Shown: positions 44,301 to 52,353, numbered from the stretch's first letter. The stretch is DNA of 64,000 nucleotides from Streptomyces sp. NBRC 110035 (GCF_000829695.1 NZ_BBNN01000031.1:106128-170127); one strand, 5' to 3'. Notes: a model not told the origin generated them from the sequence alone. Numbers and translations are program-made.

Positions 44301-44401
44301 GCGAGTATGGCTTGTTGTTGCGGTGGGCCCACGGGAATTTCGACGTCACCTCGATAGGCTCGAACCGCTCCCAGCAGGACGAAACGAATACCTTGCGCCA
44401 T
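41378..44401 (-). CDS. AfsR-like SARP family transcriptional regulator (SARP/NB-ARC/TPR)
   Basis: 1007 residues. Residues 1-100 are an OmpR-type winged helix (IPVGPPQQQAILATLLLRHG ... VRTYVWQLRRLLE), about 105-245 the bacterial activator domain, about 335-600 an NB-ARC ATPase (AINGMGGLGKTALAFHVAHR; LLVLDNARD), and the C-terminal third tetratricopeptide repeats. Start ATG 44401 (MAQGIRFVLLG). Codon 36 is TTA, so translation should depend on bldA. Between the two cluster modules, it is a probable activator of the deazapurine and/or sulfo operons. Confidence 0.93.
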   Translation of the reverse strand: MAQGIRFVLLGAVRAYRGDVEIPVGPPQQQAILATLLLRHGHAVSMATLVEALWGQRPPARAVTTVRTYVWQLRRLLETDLTRPLIIVSVGDGYQMKVPQTALDTWHAESLLRTATRARAAGDREKAVGLLDQALQLWRGDPLVGVPGPFAQRHRARLEELRNAIQEEQFDLALAGGQHNMIIPSLFELTASHPLHEGPHRLLMRALYAAGRKADALAVFSDFRSRLVTEQGIDPGADLLALQRRILESDPTLLEGDPPPDRRTGRRSGAACPALPRGDEPPETGHGPALACREGDGPAVPVPAQLPPDLPDFTGRVFDVAQLYDLLSAPRGGAAVSVAINGMGGLGKTALAFHVAHRIRDAYPDGQLVVNLHGNDDVPAEPAAVLAGFLVALGVPADRVPDTLDERRKLFRSVLSERRVLLVLDNARDTAHVQDLLPGPGDCGVIVTSRRSLFGAPLTYQFGLKAFSPGEALDLLGAVIGQSRLTAEWAQAQKLVKACAYLPLAVRIVAARLAARPLWSIATLSARLRETESRIAELHVGDIDVSAVFEMSHRQLTAEQARVFGLLAMARMPETGVPAAAAMLGLEEAATEELLESLVDAAMMESPRPGRYRYQDLLGIFARQRAQDAEAGDDALRRLLMFLSATACNAFGHMVPGDTLAQVLGPLPTNGLRFPDVHAAQAWSTEEMGNIAALALCVADRHTPRRTELLRLAVDLLIAVSPFHRSVRGGHLLTAVRALLRRAEQVGDPRTTGRAQQLLSTLALQAGSPAEAERHATAATAAARQAHDTVILRQALNDLGLAVQYAHRYDEAVTYYDEAIALARELGHRSGEANTTVNAALARLRSGRADEAVSACATALTLLRGLADHAGEAYALYVLGLAMHEQQRYDEALARYTECLEICRAFDARDREAYTLYQLAETLRAVGRTEEAAEHAARAVDLCSGIGSVRDHARALMVLGRVRSGLGQTASARHHLKHAWTLLAGLGLPEAAEAKELFEALLPETTP
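44294..44296 (-). promoter_or_regulatory. TTA (Leu) codon 36 in the SARP gene
   Basis: The minus strand reads ACA TTA CTT CTG for Thr-Leu-Leu-Leu in the winged-helix domain. TTA codons are rare in streptomycete genes and need the bldA tRNA, tying expression to development. Confidence 0.9.
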
Positions 44402-44654
44402 ACTGCAGGCCTTCCTCATCCCCACTGCCGCGCCGGGCCCGTGCGGCGGAGATTCTCTCCAAATCGCCCAGCACGAAACGGCCGTTCGCGTGCCACCATC
44501 TGAAGGATAGGGCAAGGAACCGCACGGCCGAGCGAAATCCGGCTCCCGGCCGCCCCGGCCACAAACGGGGTCCGTACCGGCTTGAATGCGGGTCAATTCA
44601 CCTTCGGCGGGTTCGAGATCCCGAACCGGCCCGATGAGGAGGCGACGCCCTGTG
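44402..44654. other. SARP upstream region
   Basis: About 250 nt with no gene. It contains an interrupted palindrome GGTTCG-6nt-CGAACC at 44610-44627, about 210 bp upstream of the SARP start. The arms resemble half of a StrR-type box, but the spacing is too short for the known consensus. Confidence 0.3.
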
Positions 44655-44703
44655 CCGGCGTCCGGGGCGGATGAATTCGGTTCGGCGCCGTCCCGGACGC
44701 CGG
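44655..44703 (-). terminator. Hairpin after the deazapurine operon
   Basis: CCGGCGTCCGGG (44655-44666) pairs perfectly with CCCGGACGCCGG (44692-44703), starting five bases beyond the Nudix stop. It should end the minus-strand deazapurine transcript before the SARP promoter. Confidence 0.75.
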
Positions 44704-44707
44704 GACG

Positions 44708-45235
44708 TCACCCGCCGCCCCCCGGGGCGGCCGCGTGCGCCGTCACGGCCCCGCTCACCCGCAGGGCGTGCATGGTGATGCCGTCGGCGGCCAGGGCGTC
44801 GCCGATCTCCGCCTCCCCGAAGGAGGCCAGCCCCGCGTCGGTCAGGATCTGCAGGTCGGTCGAGTGCAACGGGAGGTCGCCGAGGCGCGCCTGCCGCACG
44901 GCACCCACGTTGTGCCCCTCGAAGCCGTCGGGGACCCGGTGGGTGCCGTGCGCGAGGAAGCCGAACATCAGCAGGTGGTAGCGGCCTTCGGCCCACTGCC
45001 CGGTGAACTCGTAGACGGCGAACGGCGAGCAGGACGCCACCCGGCAGCCCGTCTCCTCGTACGCCTCGCGCAGGGCCGCCTGTCCGGCGGACTCGCCGGG
45101 CTCGATGCCGCCCCCCGGCAGCAGCCAGTTGCCGGCGTAGGGGCCCTTGAGTTGGTGCACGAAGGTGACGGTGCCGTCCGGGCCGGGCAGCACCATGAGG
45201 GAGACGGGCAGGATGCGGGAGAAGCGGTCGGTCAC
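44708..45235 (-). CDS. Nudix hydrolase
   Basis: About 175 residues from GTG 45235 (VTDRFSRILPVSL). The Nudix box is complete: GGGIEPGESAGQAALREAYEETG fits Gx5Ex7REUxEExGU. TTG 45253 is an alternative start. As last gene of the deazapurine operon it could dephosphorylate a nucleotide intermediate or sanitise an analog nucleotide. Tubercidin-type clusters have been described with a comparable hydrolase; this step is inferred. Confidence 0.85.
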   Translation of the reverse strand: MTDRFSRILPVSLMVLPGPDGTVTFVHQLKGPYAGNWLLPGGGIEPGESAGQAALREAYEETGCRVASCSPFAVYEFTGQWAEGRYHLLMFGFLAHGTHRVPDGFEGHNVGAVRQARLGDLPLHSTDLQILTDAGLASFGEAEIGDALAADGITMHALRVSGAVTAHAAAPGGGG

Positions 45236-45260
45236 GGTGTGGGGTGTCCTCAACTCGTCG

Positions 45261-46544
45261 TCAGTACTCGACGGGGCGTCCGCTCGGCGGGATGACCAGC
45301 GCGAGGCCCAGTCGCTCACCCTCGATTCTGCCCTTCCGGTAGTACGGTTCGCGGTGACTGACGAATCCGTGGGTGGCCAGGGCCTGCCCGACGTGACCGA
45401 GGTCGGGTCCGCACAGGACGAGCTTGCACCGCACGTCGAACCGCATCGCCTCGCGGACCAGTTCCAGGTCGGGGGCGTCGGTCTCGATCGACACGACGAA
45501 CTCGCCGCGCGCCTCGACCGAGTAGCGCACCGACCGCACCGGCAACCCCTGTCCGGACAGGTGCGCGTACATCAGGTACTCGTTCTGGAAACTCATCAGG
45601 GTCAGTCCGGACTCGGCGCCCGCGACGATGCTCGGCCACGGCGCGTCGGGACGGGCGGCGACACCGGTGAGGTCGAGGACGAACCCTTCCCGCTGTTCCA
45701 CGTAGTAGCCCTTGAACTCGCCGAACGGGCCCTCCGTCTCCCGCTCGTCGCGCACCAGACCGGTGAGGACGTGCGTGGCGTCGCCGGGGACCGGCGGTGC
45801 GCCGTGCACGGTGACGTCCTCGCGCAGCAGCCGTGAGGCGATCTGGTAGTCGTCGCCCTCGGCGGGGAGCCGGGAGGCCGCCACGACGGCGTGGACCGGG
45901 TTCGCGCCCAGGAACACCGACAGGGGCATGGGCCGGCCGGCCGCCGTCCACTCCCGGAGGTTGCGGTGGGCGTCGGTGCGCGGGTCGAGGAAGATCCGGG
46001 CCCGGCGCGGTGAGACCACCTGTACACAGTAGAAGCCGAGGTTGACGCCGGAGCCGTCCGGCCGGGTCGTCACCCCGATCCCGGCGGTGACGTACCGTCC
46101 GCCGTCGCCCGGACGGTGCTGCAGCACGGGAAGGTCGTCGAAGCCCTTCAGCTGCTCCAGCCCCGGCGGGGTGCCGTCCGCGGAGGTTCCTCCGCCGGTC
46201 GTGGTCCGTACCCGGTGCGGCGCCCCGGCCAGCCGGGCCGACATCTCCGTCAGATGGGCGCCCTCCTGCGCGCCCAGCGCCGCAAGCAGGACCGCCCGCG
46301 GATAGGGATGGCCGAGCACGCGGGTTCCGGGACGGTCCTCGATCCGGGTGAAGACGGTGGTGGGCCGCGCGCCGTGCCGCTCCTCCAGCTCGGCCAGGGT
46401 GCGGGCCACCTCCACCTCGGCGCTGAGCGGCCGGTCGCAGGTGTAGACGTCCACAGCCCCGTAGCAGGCGGGCAGTCCGGCCTCCGCCGGGGTGACGCGG
46501 GTCAGTCCGCTGTCGGTGAAGTCCGGCGGCGGCTGCCCGTTCAC
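45261..46544 (-). CDS. UbiD-family (prenylated-FMN) decarboxylase
   Basis: 427 residues, somewhat shorter than typical UbiD (about 490). Signature ETEGPFGEFKGYY near residue 271 (prFMN/metal site), DVYTCDRPL, ANPVHAVVAASRLP and a C-terminal GRPVEY. GTG 46544 overlaps the PRTase stop (GTGA). In a 7-deazapurine setting it can remove the 7-carboxyl derived from CDG, giving an unsubstituted C7 as in tubercidin. No UbiX (prFMN synthase) gene is in the window, so the cofactor must come from elsewhere. Confidence 0.88.
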   Translation of the reverse strand: MNGQPPPDFTDSGLTRVTPAEAGLPACYGAVDVYTCDRPLSAEVEVARTLAELEERHGARPTTVFTRIEDRPGTRVLGHPYPRAVLLAALGAQEGAHLTEMSARLAGAPHRVRTTTGGGTSADGTPPGLEQLKGFDDLPVLQHRPGDGGRYVTAGIGVTTRPDGSGVNLGFYCVQVVSPRRARIFLDPRTDAHRNLREWTAAGRPMPLSVFLGANPVHAVVAASRLPAEGDDYQIASRLLREDVTVHGAPPVPGDATHVLTGLVRDERETEGPFGEFKGYYVEQREGFVLDLTGVAARPDAPWPSIVAGAESGLTLMSFQNEYLMYAHLSGQGLPVRSVRYSVEARGEFVVSIETDAPDLELVREAMRFDVRCKLVLCGPDLGHVGQALATHGFVSHREPYYRKGRIEGERLGLALVIPPSGRPVEY

Positions 46545-47116
46545 CCGGCCTCGCCCAGCGGGAAGGGCCGTACGCCCGGAGTGCGGCCCCAGCCCTGCTC
46601 CCAGGGGAAGACGACCCAGTCGTCGACGACCGCCGGACAGTAGTCCGGCACATGGCCGCAGCGGTGGTTGCGGACCAGGCTCGCGAACCGCACGTCGGCG
46701 GCGGCGACGCCCGCGGCCGACAGGTGGGAGCGGACCACGTCCCAGGTGGCGCCGGTGCCCACGATGTCGTCCACGACGAGGACGGGGCCCGTGAACACGG
46801 GCGCCGGCCCCTCCTGTTCCAGCAGCGGCGGACGCTTGGCCGCGTACTGGCTGTCGTCGCGGGTGCGGCGCACCCGCACCGTGTGCATCACCGGCACGTC
46901 GAGAGCGCAGGTGAGGTAGCTCGCTGCGAGCAGCCCGCCGCGCGCGACCCCGAGGACGGCGCCGGGCGTGAAGCCGTCGGCGCGGACCGCCTCGACGATG
47001 CGGTCGAGGACCTCCTTCAGGTCGTCCCAGCTCAGCTCGTAGGGCCCCTGCCGGGTCCACATGCCCGGCTGCTCGCCCGCCACGGCGGTGTCCCCCACCG
47101 CCTCAGGACTGTTCAC
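46541..47116 (-). CDS. Phosphoribosyltransferase (purine PRTase type)
   Basis: 191 residues with the PRPP-binding motif VLVVDDIVGTGAT (112-124), the PPi loop GVARGG and a hydrophobic hood region. GTG 47116 lies inside the end of the GMP-reductase-like gene (14-nt overlap). It likely attaches phosphoribose from PRPP to a 7-deazapurine base (CDG or preQ0-like), the committing step toward a nucleoside. Similar enzymes act in toyocamycin and tubercidin pathways. Confidence 0.9.
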   Translation of the reverse strand: MNSPEAVGDTAVAGEQPGMWTRQGPYELSWDDLKEVLDRIVEAVRADGFTPGAVLGVARGGLLAASYLTCALDVPVMHTVRVRRTRDDSQYAAKRPPLLEQEGPAPVFTGPVLVVDDIVGTGATWDVVRSHLSAAGVAAADVRFASLVRNHRCGHVPDYCPAVVDDWVVFPWEQGWGRTPGVRPFPLGEAG

Positions 47117-48272
47117 TGTTCACCGCCTCGGCGACGTGGTCGATGTCGATGTGCTCGGTGCGGGCGCGCACGTGCGGGGTGTTCTCGACCTGGCCGGCCG
47201 GGGTGACCCGGACGAACCGGGCCCGGTCGCGGAAGTCGTCGAGCCCGGCGGCGCCGGAGTAGCTGAGCGCCGACTGCACGCCTCCGGTCAGCTGCCGCAG
47301 GGTCCGCGTCAGCGAGCCGGTGTGGGCGAAGGTGGCCTCCACGCCCTCCGGCACGTAGTCGTCCACCTCCTCGGCGGTGATCCGCTCGCCGGCGGCGCGC
47401 CGGAGCGTCAGTTCCATGCCGAGCGAGACGAACCCGCGGCTCGTCTTGAACACGCGGCCGTCGCGTTCCACGGGCAGCGCCTCGCTCTCCTCGGCCCCCG
47501 CGAGGAGACTGCCGAGCATGACCGCGCAGGCGCCGGCCGCCAGCGCCTTGGCGATGTCCCCGGCCTGCCGGATGCCGCCGTCGGCCACCACCCGCACCCC
47601 GTGCCGGGCGCCTTCGGCGGCGCAGTCCAGGATGGCGGTCAGCTGTGGCACGCCCGTGCCCGCCACCAGCCGGGTCGTGCACACGCCGCCCGGCCCGATG
47701 CCGACCTTGATCAGGTCGGCACCGGCGTCGGCGAGGTCCCGGGTGCCGGCCCCGGTGGCGACGTTCCCCGCCATCAGGCTCACCCGGGGGTGCGCCCGAC
47801 GCAGTTCCGCGACGGCCTCGAGGACCTGGTCGCTGTGGCCGTGCGCCACGTCGACCACCAGCAGGTCGGCTCCCCCGGCCACCATCCGGTCCGCCCGCTC
47901 CCGCCAGTCCCCCGTGACCCCGACCGCGGCGCCCACCGCGAGCCGTCCCGCCGCGTCCAGCGAGGCCCCGGCCGCCCGCTGCTCGGCGGACGGCTCGTGG
48001 GTCTTGACCGCCCGGAGCTGGTCCGCCTGCTGGCCGACGGTCTGCATCCGGTGCAGGACGCCGATCCCGCCGTTGAGGGCCATGCCCGTGGCCATCCGGT
48101 CACCGGTGCACCACTGGGTGCTGGCCGACACGACGGGAACACGCAGCCGCAGGCCGGGCAGGAGTTCCGTGGTCAGGTCGGCATGCCGGCGGCTGCGCAG
48201 CGACGTGCGCTGCGGTACCAGCAGGACATCGTCGAAGCTGAGCCCGGTCGGGGGCTCCGTGGTGATGTGCAT
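47103..48272 (-). CDS. GMP reductase / IMP dehydrogenase-like enzyme without CBS domains
   Basis: 389 residues, a TIM barrel without the CBS insert of ordinary IMPDH. SFDDVLLVPQR at the start, phosphate-binding loops, catalytic cysteine C198 in KVGIGPGGVCTTR, and a YVPEGVEA motif. GMP reductases remove the 2-amino group of a guanine-type nucleotide; here that would convert a 2-amino-7-deazapurine nucleotide toward the deaza-adenine series. ATG 48272 (MHITTEPPTG) has AGAGGA upstream. Deaminating versus oxidising activity is not settled by sequence. Confidence 0.88.
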   Translation of the reverse strand: MHITTEPPTGLSFDDVLLVPQRTSLRSRRHADLTTELLPGLRLRVPVVSASTQWCTGDRMATGMALNGGIGVLHRMQTVGQQADQLRAVKTHEPSAEQRAAGASLDAAGRLAVGAAVGVTGDWRERADRMVAGGADLLVVDVAHGHSDQVLEAVAELRRAHPRVSLMAGNVATGAGTRDLADAGADLIKVGIGPGGVCTTRLVAGTGVPQLTAILDCAAEGARHGVRVVADGGIRQAGDIAKALAAGACAVMLGSLLAGAEESEALPVERDGRVFKTSRGFVSLGMELTLRRAAGERITAEEVDDYVPEGVEATFAHTGSLTRTLRQLTGGVQSALSYSGAAGLDDFRDRARFVRVTPAGQVENTPHVRARTEHIDIDHVAEAVNSEQS

Positions 48273-48308
48273 CTGGCGTCGCGGTCCTCTCTGCACCGGG
48301 TGCCCGGG

Positions 48309-48920
48309 TCAACGCGTCCCGGTGACGGATGGCGGCTGAAGTGCGAGGAACTCCGCCCGCACGGCCGGGTCGGCGAACGAGCCCCGCCAGGTGACCGTGG
48401 TCATCGTGGCCGGCGTACGGATGCCCCGCATGGCCATGCACATGTGCTCGCCCCGGCACAGCACCGCGACATCGGCGGAGGCGGTGAGCTTGGCCACGGT
48501 GTCGGCGATGTCGGCGGTCAGCCGTTCCTGCAACTGCAGGCGGTGGGCGTGCTGGTGGGCGATCCGGGCGAACTTGCTGAGTCCCAGGACCTGCCCCTGC
48601 GGGCGGTAGCCGACGGTCACCTTGCAGGAGAACGGCAGCAGATGGTGCTCGCACAGGGACCAGACCTCGATCCCCGAGACCGAGATGGTCTCGGCGCTGC
48701 TGGCGGATTCGAAGACGGTCTCCAGGGTGCCGGGCTCGTACCGGATGAACTCCCGCCACCAGCGTGCCCAGCGTGCGGGCGTGCCGAGCAGTCCCTCACG
48801 CTCCGGATCCTCGCCCAGTTCGAGCAGCAGTTCCCTGGCAATGCGCTCCAGGGGGTCCGGCTGCTGCCGGCCCGTGTCCGGTGGACGGAGCGGTGTCGAT
48901 GCGTCGACGTCTTGGCTCAT
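48309..48920 (-). CDS. folE: GTP cyclohydrolase I
   Basis: 203 residues, the normal size. Zinc ligands in SLCEHHLLPF (C90, H92/H93) and C161 in GEHMCMAMRG, plus GLSKFARI. It converts GTP to 7,8-dihydroneopterin triphosphate, the first step of 7-deazapurine synthesis. The start ATG 48920 directly follows the QueE stop (TGA-ATG), so translation is coupled. A pathway-dedicated copy is expected, separate from the folate gene. Confidence 0.95.
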   Translation of the reverse strand: MSQDVDASTPLRPPDTGRQQPDPLERIARELLLELGEDPEREGLLGTPARWARWWREFIRYEPGTLETVFESASSAETISVSGIEVWSLCEHHLLPFSCKVTVGYRPQGQVLGLSKFARIAHQHAHRLQLQERLTADIADTVAKLTASADVAVLCRGEHMCMAMRGIRTPATMTTVTWRGSFADPAVRAEFLALQPPSVTGTR

Positions 48921-49643
48921 TCATACCCCCCGCTGGTTTCCCCACAGAGTCACGTGCAGCCTCCCGGTCAGATTCCATCGGCGGACGCCGACCGGATCCG
49001 CGAGGGCCCGCAGCCCTTCGGCGATCTCCTCCGGCGCGTGTCCGCGCGGCATGATCCAGATGTTCTCCAGTCCGTACGTACGGACCAGTCCTTCCACTTC
49101 GGCGAGGTCGTCGGGTCCGGAGCACACGAACTTGAAGCACGTACCGGCCAACGCGTTGAACGCGGTGAGCGGGCCGGGCACGATCCGTCTGTCCAGGGCG
49201 ACCCCGGAGTGGGCGAGCTTGGGCGACACGTTGAACCGGACACCGGTGGCCGCCCACTCCGGTGCGGGGACGACGGTTCCGTTGGTCTCTATCTCCACAT
49301 CGGTGCCGGCCGCGCGCAGCGCCCGGACGACGGGCAGCAGCCGCGTCTGCTGGCTCAGCGGTTCGCCGCCGGAGACGACCACGAGCCCGGTGCCGAAGGC
49401 GGTCAGCCGCCCGGTCACCTCCTCGACGGTCATCGGATGCAGTTCGTCGGCCGGCCGGTACGCCACTTTGGACTTCGAACTCCCCGTCCAGTCCCAGGTG
49501 TAGGGCGTATCACACCAGGTGCAGGTCAGGTTGCAGCCGCCGAGGCGCAGGAAGCAGCACGATCGGCCCGTGGAGGGACCCTCACCCTGAATGGACTAGG
49601 TGGGGCCGAAGATTTCGTTGACGACGAGCTTCGGCCTGTCCAT
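48921..49643 (-). CDS. queE: 7-carboxy-7-deazaguanine synthase (radical SAM), with in-frame amber codon
   Basis: ATG 49643 has a near-ideal AAGGAGGTG site and encodes MDRPKLVVNEIFGPT. Codon 16 is TAG (49598-49596), and the same frame then continues with SIQGEGPSTGR, GGCNLTCTWCDTPYTWDW (Cx3Cx2C) and the rest of QueE to TGA 48921. Homologs usually read GPT-x-QGEGPS, so TAG-TCC looks like a 6-nt insertion. A GTG at 49466 would lose the cluster motif. QueE makes CDG from CPH4. Whether this copy is translated (readthrough, reinitiation at ATT) or dead is open. All downstream genes are intact. Confidence 0.85.
49596..49598 (-). other. In-frame TAG at codon 16 of queE
   Basis: Frame verified against ATG 49643 and the stop at 48921. 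Surrounding bases on the minus strand are GGC CCC ACC TAG TCC ATT CAG GGT. No second start codon (ATG, GTG, TTG) lies between the TAG and the iron-sulfur motif. Confidence 0.85.
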
Positions 49644-49731
49644 GTGCCCCACCTCCTTGGACGTCGTTGGTCCGGTGACGCGTGAGATGCGGTCCGAGTC
49701 CCGGCCCGCGGTTCCCCGCAGGTCGTTGCGA

Positions 49732-50100
49732 TTACGGGGTCGGCCGGTACGTGGCCCAGGTCTTCGGTGTCTCGGACACCCGCACCGCCGTCAGTTCCGG
49801 GAACTCGTCGCACCACTTCCCGTGGATCCACCGCGCGAGGTTCTCCGCGGAGGGGGGGAGGTCCTTCATGACGTCGTTGAGATGCCGGTGGTCCAGGACC
49901 TCGTCCATCCACTTCTTCATCACGTCCAGGTCCCGGTAGTCCCGTACGAATCCCGCACGGTTCACCTCGTCGTCCGCGCAGGAGAGTTCGACGACCACCA
50001 CGTAGTTGTGTCCGTGCAGCCGGGTGCACACATGGTCGGGCGGCAGGTGTGCCAATTGGTGGCTGGCAGAGAAGTGGAACTCCTTGGCGATGGACAGCAT
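49732..50100 (-). CDS. queD: 6-carboxytetrahydropterin synthase
   Basis: 122 residues. Zinc histidines H14 (FSASHQL), H29 and H31 (LHGHNY), catalytic C25 in CTRLHGH, and DHRHLND. It converts dihydroneopterin triphosphate to 6-carboxy-tetrahydropterin, feeding QueE. It is the first gene of the seven-gene minus-strand deazapurine operon. AAAAGGAGT precedes ATG 50100. The divergent DUF6027-like gene shares its upstream region. Confidence 0.93.
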   Translation of the reverse strand: MLSIAKEFHFSASHQLAHLPPDHVCTRLHGHNYVVVVELSCADDEVNRAGFVRDYRDLDVMKKWMDEVLDHRHLNDVMKDLPPSAENLARWIHGKWCDEFPELTAVRVSETPKTWATYRPTP

Positions 50101-50341
50101 TCGCTACTCCTTTTCACCCGGCACCACTCGGAAGGAAATGAATGGCCCAGGGGATCAGAGATGGTGTGGTGAGACGCCGGAGCGCTACCGGAAAAGGCGT
50201 GGCTACAAGATTGAACCCGCCCCGGTTCCCGCTGTACAGCGTGGCGGAGTGAACATCCGGCCGCCCCGAAAGGGCGTTGCGCAGCCGTGTATCCGCAGGA
50301 ACACTCGACCCGAGCTGCCGGAATCCGGAAGGGAGACCCGG

Positions 50342-50794
50342 GTGACGAGTGAACCCCCTGAGGTGGACGCGTGGATCGGTGAGGACGGCGAGGACGTGGT
50401 GCGGCTGCGCCGCTGGCAGGGCACCTGGTCGCAGGACGACCCGCACGCCAACTTCAAGTCGGACGTCGTGGGGTACGGCCTGCTCGACCCGCTGCACACC
50501 GTGCGCGGCATGTCCCGCAACCTGGACATCCCTGTCGGGGCCATCGCCAGGTACGTCCTGGCCCGGTGGGCCACCGGGGGCAGCGGCGGCCTGCTCGAGA
50601 TCGGCCCCGTGATGGTCCACCGGCTCTGGGAGCCCGTCGCCCGGGCCGAGAGCGCCGGCACCGACGAAGCGCGGCTCGCCGCCTACGACCAGCTCCGGCA
50701 GATGCTCTCCTGGCTGAAGCTGCCCCTGGAAAACCCGGAGATCTACCCCCCGCAGGCGGAGGAAAAGGGCGCACAGGCCGCGGCCGGGGACTGA
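50342..50794 (+). CDS. DUF6027-like small protein
   Basis: 150 residues: ANFKSDVVGYGLLDPLHTVR, IPVGAIARYVLARWATGG, then GPVMVHRLWEP and AAYDQLRQMLSWLKLPL. The pattern matches a streptomycete family I know as DUF6027, with a helix-turn-helix-like middle (LDIPVGAIARYVLARW). GTG 50342 follows GGAAGGGAG. No function is known. It lies at the head of the plus-strand tail of the cluster and could be a small regulator. Confidence 0.7.
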   Translation: MTSEPPEVDAWIGEDGEDVVRLRRWQGTWSQDDPHANFKSDVVGYGLLDPLHTVRGMSRNLDIPVGAIARYVLARWATGGSGGLLEIGPVMVHRLWEPVARAESAGTDEARLAAYDQLRQMLSWLKLPLENPEIYPPQAEEKGAQAAAGD

Positions 50795-50918
50795 CGCCCC
50801 GGCCTGCCCTGCGCGCCCCGCGACTGCCGAAGCGCCGTTCAACCGACGGCGTTCCCCGGTCGAACACGGCCGCCCCGTCCCCCGCAGTCCATCGAAGAGC
50901 CCACGGAGGCGCATTCCC

Positions 50919-52340
50919 GTGCATGAGCCGAGCCACTACGACCACGTCGTCCTGGTGTCCGTCGACACGCTGCGCAGCGACGCGCTGTCCGCGCACCCGA
51001 ACCCGCTCTGGCCGCACACCTACCGGGACGTCCGCCGGGTGGACACAACGGTGCTGGACACGCTGGCGTCCCGGGGGGCGTACTTCCCGAACATGATCAG
51101 CGCCGCACCCTACACCGCGGCCTCGCACGGCGCGATATTCACCGGCCAGTACCCGCTGCACAATGGCCTGCACGAGTTTTACAACGGTTCCTTGAAGGCA
51201 CCCTCGGTATTCACCTACGGTCGGCGCGACGGTCGTCGCACGGTGATGAAGGTCGACTTCCCCATCATTCTGGGGAAGGAGCTCGGATTCACCCGGGACA
51301 TCGACACGTATCTCATCGAGGACGACGAGGGATTCATCGAGGCCGTGGCATCGGCCGACCGTACCGTCGCGCTCGCCCACTTCGGCAGTGTTCACGTTCC
51401 GTACGGATTCCACAATCTGACGCTGGGGGGCGACGCCTACCGGGAGAAAGTGGCCGAGCTGGAGGCCGGGCTCCCGGACGAACTGCCCTTCGTCGACCGG
51501 CTGGTGGAGACCTACCGCGATCCCGAGGACGCGGACCTGCTGATGCGGTACAAGCGTGTCACCACGTACCTGCACCAGCAGGGTGCCTACGACCGGCTCT
51601 TCCAGCTGTACCTCGACGGAGTCGAGCACTTCCTGGCCACCCGTCTGAGCGCCTTCCTCGACCGGCTCACCGAACGCGTCGCCGCGACCGGCAAGCGGAT
51701 GCTGCTGGTCCTGTTCGCCGACCACGGCGAGGAGTTCGACGAGCAGACCAACGGGCACTTCAACTCGATGGCCGAAGGCGTCCTGCGGGTCCCGCTGATC
51801 ATCGTCGGCGACGGGGTCGAGCCGGGCACGCACGAGCGGCGTATCCGTACGGTGGACATCGCGCCCACCGTGCTCGAGCTGGCCGGCGTCCCCGCACCCG
51901 CCACGGGTGTCTTCGACGGGCGTTCCCTGGCCTCCGTGGCGCGCGGCGAGGAGGTACTCGGCGGGGACGCACCCGCTGTCGCCGAGTCCTACAACGTCGA
52001 ACTGAACGACTTCATCGCCTTCCAGGAGCGTCAGCTCAGCGGCCGGACCCCGGGGCCGCTGCCGCACTTCCTGGTCGGGCACGCCGCCTATCTCGGGGAC
52101 CGCCGGGTGGTGCGGATGGCCCGGCACTACTCCGAGGCGCTCCAGCGGGCGACGCCGTACGACCGTGTGCGCGTCGAACGGTTCGACGCCGACGGTGTGC
52201 CCCGGCCGGTCCCGGACGACGACGGCGCGGACCTTCTGGCCATGCTCGACGACTACCGCACCGCCCTGCGGGAGTCCGAGCAGACCACGGTCACCGACGA
52301 GATGCGCGGCCAGCTCCGCTCCCTCGGCTACTCGGTCTGA
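50919..52340 (+). CDS. Alkaline-phosphatase-superfamily (sulfatase-like) enzyme, second copy
   Basis: 473 residues: HVVLVSVDTLRSDALS (Asp), SAAPYTAASHGAIFTGQYP with Thr66 where sulfatases have Cys/Ser, LVLFADHGEEF (Asp-His), RTVDIAPTVLELAGV. As in the paralog at 35904, the C-x-P-x-R signature is replaced by T-x-A-S-H. It is about 85 residues longer, with an inserted helical region (about 150-240). GTG 50919 has CGGAGG upstream. A phospho-, sulfo- or sulfamoyl-transfer or hydrolysis role on the nucleoside is possible. Confidence 0.87.
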   Translation: MHEPSHYDHVVLVSVDTLRSDALSAHPNPLWPHTYRDVRRVDTTVLDTLASRGAYFPNMISAAPYTAASHGAIFTGQYPLHNGLHEFYNGSLKAPSVFTYGRRDGRRTVMKVDFPIILGKELGFTRDIDTYLIEDDEGFIEAVASADRTVALAHFGSVHVPYGFHNLTLGGDAYREKVAELEAGLPDELPFVDRLVETYRDPEDADLLMRYKRVTTYLHQQGAYDRLFQLYLDGVEHFLATRLSAFLDRLTERVAATGKRMLLVLFADHGEEFDEQTNGHFNSMAEGVLRVPLIIVGDGVEPGTHERRIRTVDIAPTVLELAGVPAPATGVFDGRSLASVARGEEVLGGDAPAVAESYNVELNDFIAFQERQLSGRTPGPLPHFLVGHAAYLGDRRVVRMARHYSEALQRATPYDRVRVERFDADGVPRPVPDDDGADLLAMLDDYRTALRESEQTTVTDEMRGQLRSLGYSV

Positions 52341-52353
52341 CCGGGGCGCCGGC

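Noticed and set aside
44610..44627. StrR binding box upstream of the SARP gene
   Set aside because: Arms resemble GTTCG/CGAAC but the spacer is far shorter than in the known StrR box; kept only as a note.
49466..49466. GTG as start of a shortened QueE
   Set aside because: It would remove the radical SAM cysteine motif and has no ribosome-binding site; ATG 49643 has an excellent one.
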